This document shows, in pieces, positions 1 to 11,328 of a DNA stretch of 64,000 bases (the first letter of the stretch is position 1; each line of letters starts with the position of its first letter). Under the pieces are notes generated by a model that ran no database searches, was not told the DNA's origin, and was given only the letters and a program-made list of their open reading frames with translations. The translations under genes and the position numbers were made by a program. The stretch is taken from positions 6,487,124 to 6,551,123 of the forward strand of contig OZ036016.1 of NCBI GenBank assembly GCA_964035015.1, in the 5' to 3' direction. This stretch comes from Corallium rubrum (taxonomy: Eukaryota > Cnidaria > Anthozoa > Scleralcyonacea > Coralliidae).

Positions 1-169
1 CACATATTTCACAAAATCTCTCCAAAATGGCTGTGTCTGTATCACTGTCAGATAAAGTGCTCTGACTAGTATCATCATCTGATGATGAACACACTTCTTC
101 CTTCAATGGTTGCTTGATTTGACCATTAGAGATTCGTAAAAGCAGTCTTGGAGCTTTGGAGTCAGCATC
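1..169 (-). CDS. Partial internal exon, acidic Ser/Asp-rich, runs off the window edge
   Basis: On the minus strand a splice acceptor (AG at 171-170, after a weak T/A-rich tract) is followed by a frame open for the remaining 169 bases. It starts DADSKAPRLLLRISNGQ, continues with an acidic serine/aspartate stretch (SSSDDDTSQSTLSDSDTD) and reaches a CEIC motif at the window edge. No stop occurs in this frame and the composition is non-repetitive, so it looks like a true exon. It starts in phase 0. It could be a later exon of the AbfB/Tudor gene upstream at 9.2-16.2 kb, but the last exon modelled there needs a phase-0 donor that I cannot place with confidence, so it may belong to another gene. 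Function unknown; the acidic tract would fit a nuclear or chromatin protein, which is inference only. Confidence 0.55.
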
Positions 170-577
170 CTAAATTATAAGAAAAATTTAGCTTAATTAA
201 TACAAAAATGTCCTTTGCAATTATGTAGACTACAATTATCTTCATACTGATCATCACAACAAGACATCTGGAACTCTATACTATAATTTAATCCATTTGC
301 TTCATAGGTTTACAGAGGATAGCTCTTAGAGCCAGACTAATCTCCCTTTGACATATGTTAAACTGTCTGACTGTGTTCTCAGAGTAAAATATTATAATAT
401 TAGCCAGTTCAGGCAAGAATGGACTAACTGACAACAGGACAAACACTGTATTATACACTAGCTGAAACTATTTTGACTATATACCCTCAGATAGTAATAA
501 TTAAAGTGTGATACTTTTGTACATATATAATTTAGTACATGTACATATAAAGTTATTTAAACAACTTGCTATTTAAA

Positions 578-636
<59 letters not shown>

Positions 637-1146
637 TATTACTTAAGAAATAATGGTGACATGGAGTCAGTAAGGTGGTTTTGATTTTATTTAATCAATC
701 AGATCAATCTGCATGCATGCACAAATGTCTATAAAAAATTATCTCACATTTTTTAAACTAGTTTTTTTTGTAGATTGAAGGTATTATAACATCACAAAGT
801 GCACATTTTAAACATTGTTATTCACACAAATTCTGAAGCCAACCAGTGAGCTCTAATATATAACTGGAGTGATATATTTGTGGTGGACAATACGGGCATA
901 TTAAGCTAGAAGGCCTGAAGTACGTATAGTTCCAGTCTTTTACGCAGTCTGGTCAAGTCTGATCTGGTCAAAGACTGCATGCATATAGGAGATGGAACCA
1001 GTGGTGTAGTGTGACCATTCTGAGTGGGGAGTGGGGGGGGGGGGGGTGCATGCTACACCCCTGACTGGAACTATACATATAATTCAGGCCTACATGTCCA
1101 CCATGTTTGACTTCAATCTTTGCCCGTGCATGCAGTCAATAACTTA
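170..1146. other. Non-coding, AT-rich
   Basis: AT-rich sequence with stop codons in all frames beyond about 70 codons, a (TA)n run at 577-633 and a 14-base G run near 1033-1046. It lies in the putative intron 3' of gene 1. Nothing else seen. Confidence 0.6.
577..633. repeat. (TA)n microsatellite
   Basis: About 28 uninterrupted TA dinucleotides. Confidence 0.95.
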
Positions 1147-1774
1147 CCCTATGAATCGGAGCCCCTTTCGGACCTACACAAGCTTCAGGGGAAAGTGGGC
1201 TCTGCCAACAGACTTGTTCTTCACCCCAAGTTTGGGGTGAGTCAGTCAGGTTTTAAACTGGTCAAACAAGTTCTAGTTTACGAACACGCGTATGTAGGAA
1301 AATAGGAAGTGACGCGTTCATGCCTGGGCCCAAATAGTATCTTGGCAACTGTTCACGCATGCTCAAAAAGAAATATCGAGTTTGTTGGCAACTGGAGCCC
1401 ATGCACTTTCCCCCGAAACTTGTGTAGGTCAGCAGGGTTCGAAATAACGTTCAGAAAATATGCCGAATTTTGTCAGCTTTTTGTTGTAGGTCAAACTTTT
1501 TGCTGGCTGTTTCCCAAGCAGCAAAGTTACATTCTGGACATAGGCCCAAATAATATATTGTAAACCAAATACTGGCCTCTTTTCGATCATATACAGAGAA
1601 ATCAAAACAAATTACCATAATTCTGATCTTGGCAAAAGCAATTTTGCCGATAACCCAAAGTTTAGTTATATTTTGAAATTAGAAATTGCCGGTAAGGTCC
1701 TAAAACTGCCGGCGATAGCCAGCAGCCGGCTGCTAGTTTGAACCCTGGTCAGACAGGGACTCTGACTCGCAGGG
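1147..1774. mobile_element. TA-flanked MITE (CCCTGCGAGTC family), copy 1, interrupted
   Basis: Terminal inverted repeats CCCT(G)..GAGTC(A/G)GAGCCCC at the left and GGGACTCTGACTCGCAGGG at the right. Other copies are at 16771-17071 and 30936-31244 (about 300 bp). Flanking TA at two of the three sites suggests Tc1/mariner-type insertion. The body contains a small palindrome CCCCAAGTTTGGGG. This copy is split near its right end by another element (1433-1747). Confidence 0.75.
1433..1747. mobile_element. Nested MITE with CAGGGTTCGAA / TTTGAACCCTG ends
   Basis: 315-bp insertion inside the right end of the 1147-1774 MITE. It has inverted termini CAGGGTTCGAA and TTTGAACCCTG and is flanked by GTCAG on both sides (1428-1432, 1748-1752), read as a target duplication. 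The CAGGG termini are hAT-like, but a 5-bp duplication is shorter than the usual 8. It contains repeated GCCGGC motifs. Confidence 0.65.
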
Positions 1775-1884
1775 TATCAATAACCAGCAGATATATCACA
1801 TACTCCAGTTATATTATAGAGCTGACTGAAGTCAACTTGTTCCCAGCTATAAATACTGTAAAACAACCTGAGTGATCATTATGT

Positions 1885-1975
1885 ATGTCAGAGAACTGAC
1901 CAGCTGGCTAACATTCAGAAGGTTCCGGGTTCATGTCTCATTAGGTCTGTCTAGCTAGAGCTCAGAGTTTTTGTT
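1885..1975 (+). repeat. tRNA-like SINE head fragment
   Basis: It contains CTGGCTAACATTCAGAAGG then GGTTCCGGGTTCATGTCTC, which resembles the 3' half of a tRNA with a B box (GGTTCRANNC). It is followed by GAGCTCAGAGTTTTTG, and the same arrangement is seen in the hairpin at 46922-47094. Degenerate. Confidence 0.4.
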
Positions 1976-4900
1976 TTGAACATCTAATGACAGCTAAGTA
2001 CATGCAGCAACAACTAATTAAACCAAACTTTAAACTCTTCTCAGATAAATTAATACTAGTTAATACTAGAGGCAACATAGAACTTGGTGTCCCTAACTAT
2101 ACGTAGATCTGCAAATGACACACTGGCTACACCGATGCTTATTGAAAAAATATGAGCTGAACATCCAGACTTAATTTATAATGGTATTGACAAGCTTCAG
2201 CGATGCTTAAGTTTATTGGTAGAAAGTTACAGAAGAAAATAATACATTATAATGTGTAGTTTTTAATTCAATTTGAAGTCACAGGCTGCCGGCAGACACG
2301 ACTATAGAAACAAGCACTTCAAATATTGCATTGGCTCCATATATACCTTGTATTTTGACAACCTGGCATGAAGTAGGAGATGATTGCCGACTGGCTGCAA
2401 TAAATATATGACTCATATATTATTGAATTAATACATACTGACACACAATAATTCATGGCTTTGATGTAGTGAACTATTTCATTATATTTCATCAGAAGTT
2501 TATTCTATGTAGTTTTTTTTTAACAATATTCCCAAACGTTTAGGTCTACTAGTATTGCAAAATTCCACAGTTGACCTCTGCTGTCTGCCGAGCTGTCTGC
2601 AGTTGACACAGGTCATTGATTTAGCTTACAGATTCATTCAAAATATTTCCAATCTTACAAAGTAGGTTAAAAAACTGAGAAACAATTGCTTTAAACTAAA
2701 GGAAATTTGATAAACGTTGAACAGATATCCCTGCAGGTTAACAATCACATATGAAAGTTGATTTAATTCCTGTGTTTGTAATAACGCCTGCTGTTAAATC
2801 GCTTACAAATGAAAGGTCCCCCAAGTGACACTATATTTATTAATATCTACATTCCAATTTCGTTTGGGTGGCTCAAACCTAAACATAATCTACATGTTTG
2901 GCAAATTTTCATGGCAGCATCAAAAAACCCGCACAAAGGCTCAAAACTGGGTTTTGTAAACAATTATAATAGATTAACATATGTTTTAACTCACAAAGAC
3001 TATAGTATCCATTTATCAGGAATAATCTTTGAACTTCTTTTGAATAGTTTTAGGTCATCGATGATTAGGAAACCCGTGAACTCTATTTTTTTCAAGCGAG
3101 TTTTGAACATTGATAAGGTTACAAAAGTGTTGAAGGACGCGTTCGTTTCTTTGAGTTTCCAAACAAAGAAAGTGAATATATTTAAAGTTTAGCGATTGTG
3201 TGTCAGCCACTAATCACATCTTTCATAAAAGGAAGACCCTGCCGGAAATCTTGAATAACTTCCTAATATGATTTACTCTTCGGAAACCATACCTCGAAAA
3301 AATCAATAAAAGTGAAATATCAAACCATACAACTCGAGCGAGCGGTAAATATTGGAAAATATCTTTCAAACTTGGGGTAAATAATATTTTAATATACACC
3401 AAAGAAGATGACATGTGAATTTATGAAGTAAACAAAGAACACAATATAATCTCAAAATGTGTCCCCTCTCTTGCACAAGAACCGGTTCGATTTAATACTC
3501 AAAGAAACAAAATAGTACTGTGAAATAATTTTGTTCATCTTACTGGCGTGAGCTTATGAAAATATTTCAAGGTATCGATTTTCAGCTGGGGTCATATGTA
3601 AATAGCCTACGGCTCTGATCATTGTGTCGGCTAAAGAATTCTCATATATGTTCTACAAAACTCTCAGAGAAGAAGCATTTTAGAAATATAATTTCACGTA
3701 TTAAGTACGCTAGCCTAATCTAAACACTCCAGGCTTGTTCTGGTTTAGTTTTAGAAAGTGTTTAGAGAAAGAAAGCTTTAAAAATCTGCCTTGAATCAGC
3801 TTGAGGAAAGCATATCTGAAAACAATTGTGAACTCAGTATGCGGTCAACTTATTACTGTGAAGAGCTCCTGCAAAAACAGATATATGATTACAATCAATC
3901 TAGTCTAAAAAATCTATTTTCTTTCGCATACTTTACCTCTGCAATGCTTACTGTCTCCAAATCATACTTTCTTTTCATTTTAAATCGATTGCGGTTCCTA
4001 ATCCAAGTGTTCGACTTGGAAAGTATGGATTTTCAACTTCGGTAAACGTTGTAATTTAATACATCAGGGGAATCTTGTCTGTAAAGCATAACAAAACTAT
4101 TAATCTATGCTCCTTCAAGTTTTTACACAGAAAATACCAACTGATAGACAAGTGAATTTTGCAAAGTTTTTACACAAAGCGACAAAATCAATTGATTTGT
4201 TCATCAACAGTGAAAATCTATTCAAAATAGCTTTTTGAATTTTAATTACAAAACTTTTCAAAAATCCACTTCAATCGACCGCATTATCTGAAGTCCATGT
4301 TTGAAAATAAAAGCAGAGTTCTAGAAGATATAAGTTAGAAGGGAATTACTTGAGAAGAAATCAATCCTGGTGCAGAGACGAGAATTGAATGAATAAAGTT
4401 TTTTGCCTACTTTTTAATTCAACAAAGCCTCCTTTCTTTAATAACACGAGTCACGAAGAACAATAAACGACTCCTATTATTTCATATGTGCCAGTTCACA
4501 ATCATTGCTCGAGATAGTTTCCAAACAACTTGTTTAAAACTTCTTCAAGTTTCGTTTAAATCAACTACGCTAGCACAGGAGGTTCAAACTCTGGAGTTCT
4601 TTAAAGAGTTTGAAATGTCTTTGATGTTTAGCAGAGCTTCTCATCTGCGGTTGCAGCTTTTCAAATATTACTTAGCATAAATAAGCACATCAGATTATAT
4701 TAAAGTTCGGCAAAACTTTACTAAATCTTCACTGTTCCCGAACATCAACAAAAGTTCTTTAAATTCGAAGGGAAAATTCGAGAGAATGAGGATTTTGCCG
4801 GCGGGGTCAGCTCCGGAGACATTTAAACCCCAAACTAGTTTGTAAAGCTAATAAGGCTGTGATAAAGTTTGATTGAAGTCAAAATATATTATTACTTACA

Positions 4901-5639
4901 AAGATCTGCTCGAGGAAAGAAACAACGAAGAACACGTCCAAAAACTGTCAGATTTTATCAAGTATCTTCTTGGGATTGCCTGGTGAAGTTTTCGAGCTGA
5001 ACTTGGTGTGAAAAGTACGCCGTGAAATTAGAAACACACTCTTGAAATTTAGTCTTAGTTGTTTGGCTTTCTGCCATGCGTCACCGCTCTCACTCGAGTT
5101 AATATTTACGAAATTACACTCCGGGGAAACTCCCACCTGTGGAGAACATTTCCTTGCATTTCTATTAAGTTTAAAAACATTTCAAAAAGCTCGCTATCTT
5201 TTTATTTTTAAACCTAAACAAACCTAAACCTTCGTTAGGAATGACATTTAGTATTAGAAAATACTGAAAAGTTTAAAACTTTGCTTCGATTTTATGTAAA
5301 TGCGTGATTGGATAAATGATAAAATTTTGAGAAATAATAATTGAATAAAAGTAACCCCGAGATTTCATTTCAAGAAATCACCCGTTCTTTACCCAAGATA
5401 AAATATTTAAGAAAGGAATTTTATTTCAGAACTAAAGCAATTTTTTCCGTGCTCGCTTAGAGATTGAAAAACGCTTTATTTACAGGTCGAAAGATAATAT
5501 CTCAAATTAATAATTCGTGTTGAACAATATATTTTTCCAATTATTGTAGCCGTAGTTAATTTTTAACCATATATGGTGAAGATTATTATGGAATCAATAA
5601 TGGCGTCTTGAACATGTAGTCGTGGCAATGTGCAACTAT
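1976..5639. other. Long AT-rich non-coding stretch
   Basis: About 3.7 kb of AT-rich sequence with no recognisable exon. The longest open frame (2809-3192, plus) has no domain and a low-complexity, AT-driven composition. Short local inverted repeats occur, but I could not delimit an element. Confidence 0.5.
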
Positions 5640-6490
5640 GAAGGGGGCAGCCACACGGTGATCATGATCAGTAGCATAACCCAATCAATAACCTGATTAT
5701 ATATCTTCATAACTATCATGATCACCACCATTACTACTATCATCAATGCATATGGTATTCCTGATCACCACCATGATTATTGATGGTAGTTGTGATCACT
5801 ATCATTGACAGTACTTGTCATGATTACGTACCATTGTTATTACCATCATTGATGGTAGTTGTGACACCACCATTATCACCATCATTGATGGTACTTGTGA
5901 TGCTTACATACCATCATTGTTACCATCATTGATGGTAGTTGTGATCACCACCATTATTACCATTATTGATGGAAGTTGTGATCACCACCATCATCATCAT
6001 TGATGGTAGTTGTGATTACCACCATTATCATCATCATTGATATTAGTTGTGATCACCACCATTATCATCATTATTGATGGTAGTTGTGATGATCACCATC
6101 ATTATTATCATTGATGGTAGTTGTGATGATCACCATCATTATTATCATTGATGGTAGTTGTGATGATCACCATCATTATTATCATTGATGGTAGTTGTGA
6201 TGATCACCATCATTATTATCATTGATGGTAGTTGTGATGATCACCATCATTATTATCATTGATGGTAGTTGTGTTGATCACCATCATTATTATCATTGAT
6301 GGTAGTTGTGATGATCACCATCATTATCATCATTGATGGCAGCTGTGGTGATCATCATCATTATCATCATCATTGATGGTAGTAGGGATTATCACCATCA
6401 TCATCATTGATGGTAGTTGTGATGACCACCATTACAATCACTGCTGGTAGTAGTGATGATGACCATCATTGCTATCATCATTGATGGTAG
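5640..6490. repeat. 37-bp minisatellite, imperfect
   Basis: Array of a 37-base unit around CACCATCATTATTATCATTG plus ATGGTAGTTGTGATGAT. It is nearly perfect over 6080-6330 and diverged with shorter units on both sides. Each unit can pair internally (ATCACCATCA / TGATGGT), so the array is rich in small hairpins. Confidence 0.9.
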
Positions 6491-7265
6491 ATGCCCATAT
6501 TTTATTGTCATTTAATTTATGAAAACTTAATTAAAGTATATATTTACATGCACATTGGAGGGCCACAAGTTTATCAGTTTACTACCAAACTGTTGTGTTA
6601 TTACCCTCATTAAATAAAGTTGTTTATGTTACGCTCATATTTTAACAATTGCATAACATGGTGTAAGACTACAAACTTTCCTATATAAAATTATTAATTA
6701 CTTATTAATAGAATTATTTTCATGTTGGGGTCGTGAAACATATCAAAGTATACAAATTTTACACGACTAGAAAATATTTCTTGTTATAAAGCAGGTCTTG
6801 ACCGAAAAAACCTTGTGTCGTTTACGTACAGAGCAACAGAAATACGAGACACCTACAACGGAAGCAGAAACAAACCGAGCAAACAAAGTTAATAAAGAAA
6901 TATTTATATGTTTTTTAGTCTATTTTCTCAGTTCAATGCTGTACGAGGTTGTGTTTTCGTCTTCGAAGCTTGTCATTATTAAATAGCTTCGTTACCTCTT
7001 TTTTCCGTCTCGCTTCTTGTTCACACCAGTTCTGCATTCATTTGTCGTGTTTTTAAGTAAACAGCTTTAAAGAAAACCAACAGTAATGTTCCAGCAAATG
7101 TTCTTCCTCGAAATATTTCAATAAAAGCAAATTAAAGCTCTTTCATTTTACAATTCAAATCAACTCAAAAATTTTTCCAAATTTTCGCGCCAAAACTAGA
7201 CCCAATACCCGGGGATCAATATCGTATAATCCCAGCCACCGGAACCCCGCACCCCCGATCCGAAA
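6491..7265. other. Non-coding AT-rich stretch
   Basis: No exon, RNA gene or clear repeat seen. A 62-codon plus-strand open frame at 6798-6986 has no supporting features. Confidence 0.5.
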
Positions 7266-7480
7266 GTTGCGCGCGCATCATTTTTCAGAAAAACTACATG
7301 TATTGTTTACTTTGAGTGGAGTTTGCCTGTTTAAAAGAAACAGAGTATAAATAACACTGTTATTCTGCTCTTGTTGGCTCGCTAGCAAGTCTGTTTGCCA
7401 TTGCTAGCGCTTACTTTGTGGGAGAGCCCGACAATTCCTTTGCAAAATGATGCGCGCGCAATACCCTGAAATTCGCCTAT
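7266..7480. mobile_element. GCGCGC-ended MITE, copy 1
   Basis: It shares with 53837-54029 the ends (AGTTTCAGGGTGTTGCGCGCGC...) and the internal segment CTGTTATTCTGCTCTTGTTG, GGCTCGCTAGCAAGTCTG. Its left end is degraded. The right end reads TGCGCGCGCAATACCCTGAA. Confidence 0.7.
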
Positions 7481-7607
7481 ATACAACGTTTTGATTACTG
7501 GCTTAACTTCAAAGCCAGCCATGGCGAACAAGCGAGAAAAGATCAGCAAAACAAGTCTTAAAAATTAGTCAATAAAAGTATATATCAAGCTTTTTCAGAA
7601 AGTTGAT

Positions 7608-7670
7608 CAACCTCGTACCCAGGGGCTTATCTCCGCTCGGTGGGCGGAGATAAGACCCTGTACGAGGTTG
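7608..7670. repeat. Short hairpin repeat
   Basis: Inverted arms CAACCTCGTACCCAGGGGCT and ...ACCCTGTACGAGGTTG around GCTCGGTGGGC. Probably a MITE fragment. Confidence 0.7.
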
Positions 7671-8279
7671 AAAGTTGATAACTTCTTATTTGGAGGTTAT
7701 TTCGCTGTTTTCAAAATCGCATCACGTTACAATTCAACGGTTTTGTTTCGTATGCAAAAAAATAATGATCAGGAACGATAACTAATGACTAATTGATCTC
7801 TGACTAATTGATCTCTGTAGTCAGAGGTCAAGTGTAGCAGATCCGAAATTGATCGATGAATGAATGATTGTCTTGTTCCAGAAGAATCTGAAGAGTTCTT
7901 TAGGTTCTGTTACATTTCTGCTTCGAACTACGGCTCCATCTTGGATTTGCGCTGCTAGGTTTGGACGCTTACTATTCGAATATAAAGTGTTAAACCGAAG
8001 AAAACGTTTTTCATACTATTGCACAGCTAAATGCCAGAGAGAGAGGTCGTAGTCTGCTGGCTAGCCACCCCCCTCTTTGGTCTAGAAAAAATTAATAAAT
8101 GACGCTACATATTGATGCGCCTTCGTTGTTCTTAACTTTCCGTTGAAGTTACTGAGCTACTATTGCTCTTTCGACAGCTCTAGTTGACCGTGAAGTTGTA
8201 GTTTTCATTTGCTTTTTTTAAGTGGTTTTTTTAAAGTGTTACAAGAAAGTACAAGTAACCCAAATATATAACTTTTTTC

Positions 8280-8470
8280 TACTGCTGAGTGCTCAAACGT
8301 GCTGCCAAAAATGGCTCTCAAAATGCTGGAAATGCCATTTCAGAGACCCAAGAACTCAGAAATTTCCGGGGGGGGGCATGCCCCGGACCCCCTATAGAAG
8401 GCTCGGGCTTCGCCCTCGGTCACCCCCCTTTCAACAATCCTAGATCCGCCCCTGCTGCTGCGTCAGATAT
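8280..8470. repeat. Degenerate repeat with G-rich core
   Basis: A GGGGGGGGGCATGCCCCGGA core followed by TCGGGCTTCGCCCTCGG. Its G-rich/CATGCCCC arrangement resembles the interior of the hAT-like element at 25757-26134 (GGGGGCATGTTCCCCAGG). A remnant of the same or a related family. Confidence 0.4.
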
Positions 8471-8658
8471 AGCAAGCTGAGATGTTAACAGATGCTGTGA
8501 TCTTACAGAGACCTGTCGAATTACTGGTCACACTTTTTTTTTTACTGGTCTGCCTTTTAAATTCATTGCGCAACTTTTAAACATCATCTTCGCGTTTGTC
8601 GAGCATTTCAATACTATTGCCGCCATCTTGCGTGCTACGAAACTCTAAGAGCGCGTTT

Positions 8659-9200
8659 TATCGTTAGCTTTCCTGTTTATCCAGTTATCGTTCCTGTTTA
8701 TCTAGTTATCGTTCCTGTTTATCTAGTTATCGTTCCTTTTTATCCAGTTATCGTTCCTGTTTATCCAATTATCGTTTCTGTTCATCCAGTTATTGTTCAT
8801 GTTTATCTAGTTACCATTCATGTTTATCAAGTTATCGTTCCTGTTTATCTAGTTATCGTTCCTGTTTATCCAGTTATCGTTCCTGTTTATCAAGTTATCG
8901 TTCCTGTTTATCTAGTTATCGTTCCTGTTTATCTAGTTATCGTTCCTGTTTATCTAGTTATCGTTCCTGTTTATCCAGTTATTGTTCCTGTTTAACCAGT
9001 TATTGTTCCTGTTTATCTAGTTATTGTTCCTGTCTATCTAGTATCCAGTTATCGTTCCTGTTTATCTAGTTATTGTTCCTGTTTATCTAGTTATCGTTCC
9101 TGTTCATCCAATTATCGTTCCTGTTTATCCAGTTATCGTTCCTTTTTATCCAGTTATTGTTCCTGTTTATCCAGTTATCGTTCCTGTTTATCCGGTTACC
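8659..9200. repeat. 21-bp minisatellite
   Basis: About 25 copies of a 21-base unit, GTTATCGTTCCTGTTTATCTA with CCAG/CAAG variants. It ends about 30 bases from the stop codon of the exon at 9232-9599, so it is either in its 3' UTR or at the start of the next intron. Confidence 0.9.
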
Positions 9201-9231
9201 ATTCCTGTCCGACCACTTGAAGACTGTGTTT

Positions 9232-9599
9232 TCATCTGTCAAACTTCGGGGCACTGCCTGTGCCATTTTTTCTCATGCGCATGCGTCGTTCATCTCCATT
9301 GCCCAAAGTCACACTGTGAGAAGTAGTTCCATCCTTCACACAGTAATGATTCCAGTGGAATGACTTCGTGCTTGTCTCGCGACAACTCGCTGTTCTTGAC
9401 AGAAAACTCGGAAAGGAATCTTCACGTTGCATTCTGTGGTCTAAATGTTGATCACTTGCGCTTATTTTCCTGTAGTTGGCCCACACTTGTTTGCGTTTTA
9501 CAACAGTTTTTTCAACTTTCTCGTTTTTAACTAACATGCCAGAACTCAATCTTGGAATGCCTTGCAGTGAGGACCAGGGAGGATGTTCCACAATATCTT
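9232..9599 (-). CDS. AbfB/Tudor-like protein, exon 4 (basic tail, possibly terminal)
   Basis: Acceptor TTTTCCTTTGTAG, with two bases completing a Glu codon from exon 3, then an open frame of about 121 residues to a TGA at 9234-9232. It starts DIVEHPPWSSLQGIPRLSSG and is polar and basic, ending in a run with RRMRMRKNGTGSAPKFDR. No domain recognised. The exon is assigned because it sits at the right place, has a good polypyrimidine acceptor, and matches phase exactly. Whether translation ends at 9232 is uncertain: the open exon at 1-169 suggests the gene may continue, in which case a donor lies inside this exon (TGT|GTGAAG near 9340 would give phase 0 but is weak). A 21-bp minisatellite begins about 30 bases past the stop. 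Confidence 0.5.
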
Positions 9600-9756
9600 C
9601 TACAAAGGAAAATAGTTGTTACTTAAATTTCAATAATTTGTCATCCGATATACAACCATATTTAATATTTTTATCGGCTAAATTTATCGGTTGTGTTCTG
9701 TCAACAAAGAGAGAGAGAGAAAAAAACCCCGTTTTGTCCAGGATTTACTTCTGTCA

Positions 9757-9761
9757 CCCCC

Positions 9762-9826
<65 letters not shown>

Positions 9827-9836
9827 ACACACACAC
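9757..9836. repeat. Poly-C plus (CA)n microsatellite
   Basis: About 22 C followed by about 28 CA dinucleotides. It makes long spurious open frames on both strands. Confidence 0.95.
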
Positions 9837-10676
9837 GTGACCCTGACCTCTGCCTTAATTGTGATTGGTCGGTTAGTATTTGAGGGCAAAACATTTTGCC
9901 CTCAAATGCTATAAGGAGCCGTTTACATGAATCCGGATTGATTGACTTTCAATCCGGATTGAACTCATTCCGCTTCGGATCAAACCTCTTTATCTGTTTA
10001 CATGAATCCAGATGAGATTAGCTCATTCCGGATTGAGTTCAATCCGTTTCTCATTCCGGATTGAAATCTCATTCCGGATTGAAATTTCGTTCCAGAATCA
10101 TGTAAACGCGGTGCGAGTTTCATTCCGGAATGAAAAACGTGACAGAGAGGACTAGGACAAACAATGCATGGGTGTTTTTTAATATTTACGGATTTCAGGT
10201 GGATTTCAATCCAGAAACCCAATTCACATGTCAACACGGATTGACTTCGCCTTTCAATCCAGATTGAAACTCAGTCCAAAAAGGGAAGCACGGGTGGCGT
10301 GTGCTGTTAGGGCGCTGCCTCTCACCGCTGTAGTTAAGCCCAGTTGGACGGGGTTAGTACTTGGATGGGTGACCGTCTGGGAATAGCTCCGTTCTCAAAC
10401 TTGAATTTCATGTGAGTATAGAGTTTAGTTGGTCTCTCCTGTGCTTCGAGGGTTTTTCGCAGGGTTCTGCGGTTTTCCTCCCTCCGTAAAATCAACACTT
10501 AGGTCTTAGTTTATGTCGTGCACTTTTAACATGAGCCTCTGGCTCGGATGATTGGGCGACCACATCCTGTGTTTACGACGTTAAATAAAAAATAAATCAT
10601 TACTCATTACTCACCCGGATTCATGTAAACGGCCCCTAACTGACCAATCACAATAAGGCGGGGGTCAGGGTCACGT
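9836..10676. mobile_element. Inverted-repeat element carrying a nested 5S-like SINE
   Basis: Outer arms pair across 0.8 kb: GTGACCCTGACCTCTGCCTT / AAGGCGGGGGTCAGGGTCAC, then TGATTGGTCGGTTAG / CTGACCAATCACA, then GCCGTTTACATGAATCCGGA / CCGGATTCATGTAAACGGC. Inside, ATTCCGGATTGAA-type motifs are repeated in both orientations. The 5S-like SINE at 10284-10610 sits in the middle, so it inserted into an existing fold-back element. Lies in an intron of gene 1. Confidence 0.7.
10284..10610 (+). mobile_element. 5S rRNA-derived SINE, copy 1 (fullest)
   Basis: The head reads AAGCCCAGTTGGACGG, GGTTAGTACTTGGATGGG, TGACCGTCTGGGAAT, which is the internal pol III promoter region of 5S rRNA (box A, intermediate element, box C) with few changes. 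A unique body follows (GTGCTTCGAGGGTTTTTCGC, GGTTTTCCTCCCTCCG), then a tail TTAAATAAAAAATAAAT with CATTACTCATTACTCA. It is a SINE3-like design. Other copies are near 28040-28404, 31455-31600, 47296-47592 and 54040-54232. Confidence 0.85.
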
Positions 10677-10865
10677 GGGAAGTGACACAAGCCCATTAGG
10701 GACCTTACAAAGTACGAGGGCAATTTCAACAACGACGTCTTTTAAACAAAAGAATTCTAGTTGCGAAACAAAGAATGAATAATTCTTCGTCCCTAGAGTA
10801 ATCTCAACACCGTCCTCGTTCTTTATGCAACGCCACTTAGGGCACCAAAAGATGAGAACTATTGC

Positions 10866-11155
10866 TCAAAGGAGCAGTGTCACTCGCAAAGCCCACGCAA
10901 TAATCACGCGCCAACTTGAAAAACTACAGCCTGTAGGTTGGAAAGATGCTAAAATCGTAGCTGGATATGGTTCGTGTAGCGATAGCGGCTTCGCTTCGCA
11001 GCCCATCTGCTCTCATTGGAATGCGGCATAGAAGGTAAATATCATTTGATTCGTTTCTCTGGTTTCTTGTCCGATTTAGAGCTATTTCCAACATTTTCCG
11101 AAGTTATTTCTATGTGCGCAAAAAAGATGCGCAAATGGTGACACTGCTCCTTTAA
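10866..11155. mobile_element. TTAA-type MITE with captured coding-like fragment, copy 1
   Basis: Ends AAAGGAGCAGTGTCACTCGC and GGTGACACTGCTCCTTTAA form inverted repeats; the left TTAA has mutated to TCAA. The interior encodes, in one frame, KAHAIITRQLEKLQPVG then WKDAKIVAGYGSCSD, shared with the longer copy at 21470-21923, relative to which it has lost about 164 bases. Confidence 0.75.
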
Positions 11156-11328
11156 GATTGACTTCAATACGGACACTACAATCATTTTCGCAGTATTGGG
11201 GCGTTTTGAAAGTCATTAAACCAGCTTCAAATATTATAGTAGTCAGTCGTAAATTTATGTTGCTTTTAACCGCCGTCGTCATTCCCAGCATCGTAAGCCC
11301 CCCCCCCCCCCCTCCCCCGTATCATTAC

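Noticed and set aside
2809..3192. 127-codon plus-strand frame
   Set aside because: AT-rich composition, no motif, no splice or promoter support; could be chance in low-GC DNA.
9476..9914. Plus-strand frames across 9.5-9.9 kb with poly-Pro and poly-His/Thr
   Set aside because: Shadow of the minus-strand exon plus the poly-C/(CA)n tract.
10284..10400. A functional 5S rRNA gene
   Set aside because: Only the internal promoter-like part matches; the 5' and 3' ends of 5S are missing and it continues into a SINE body.
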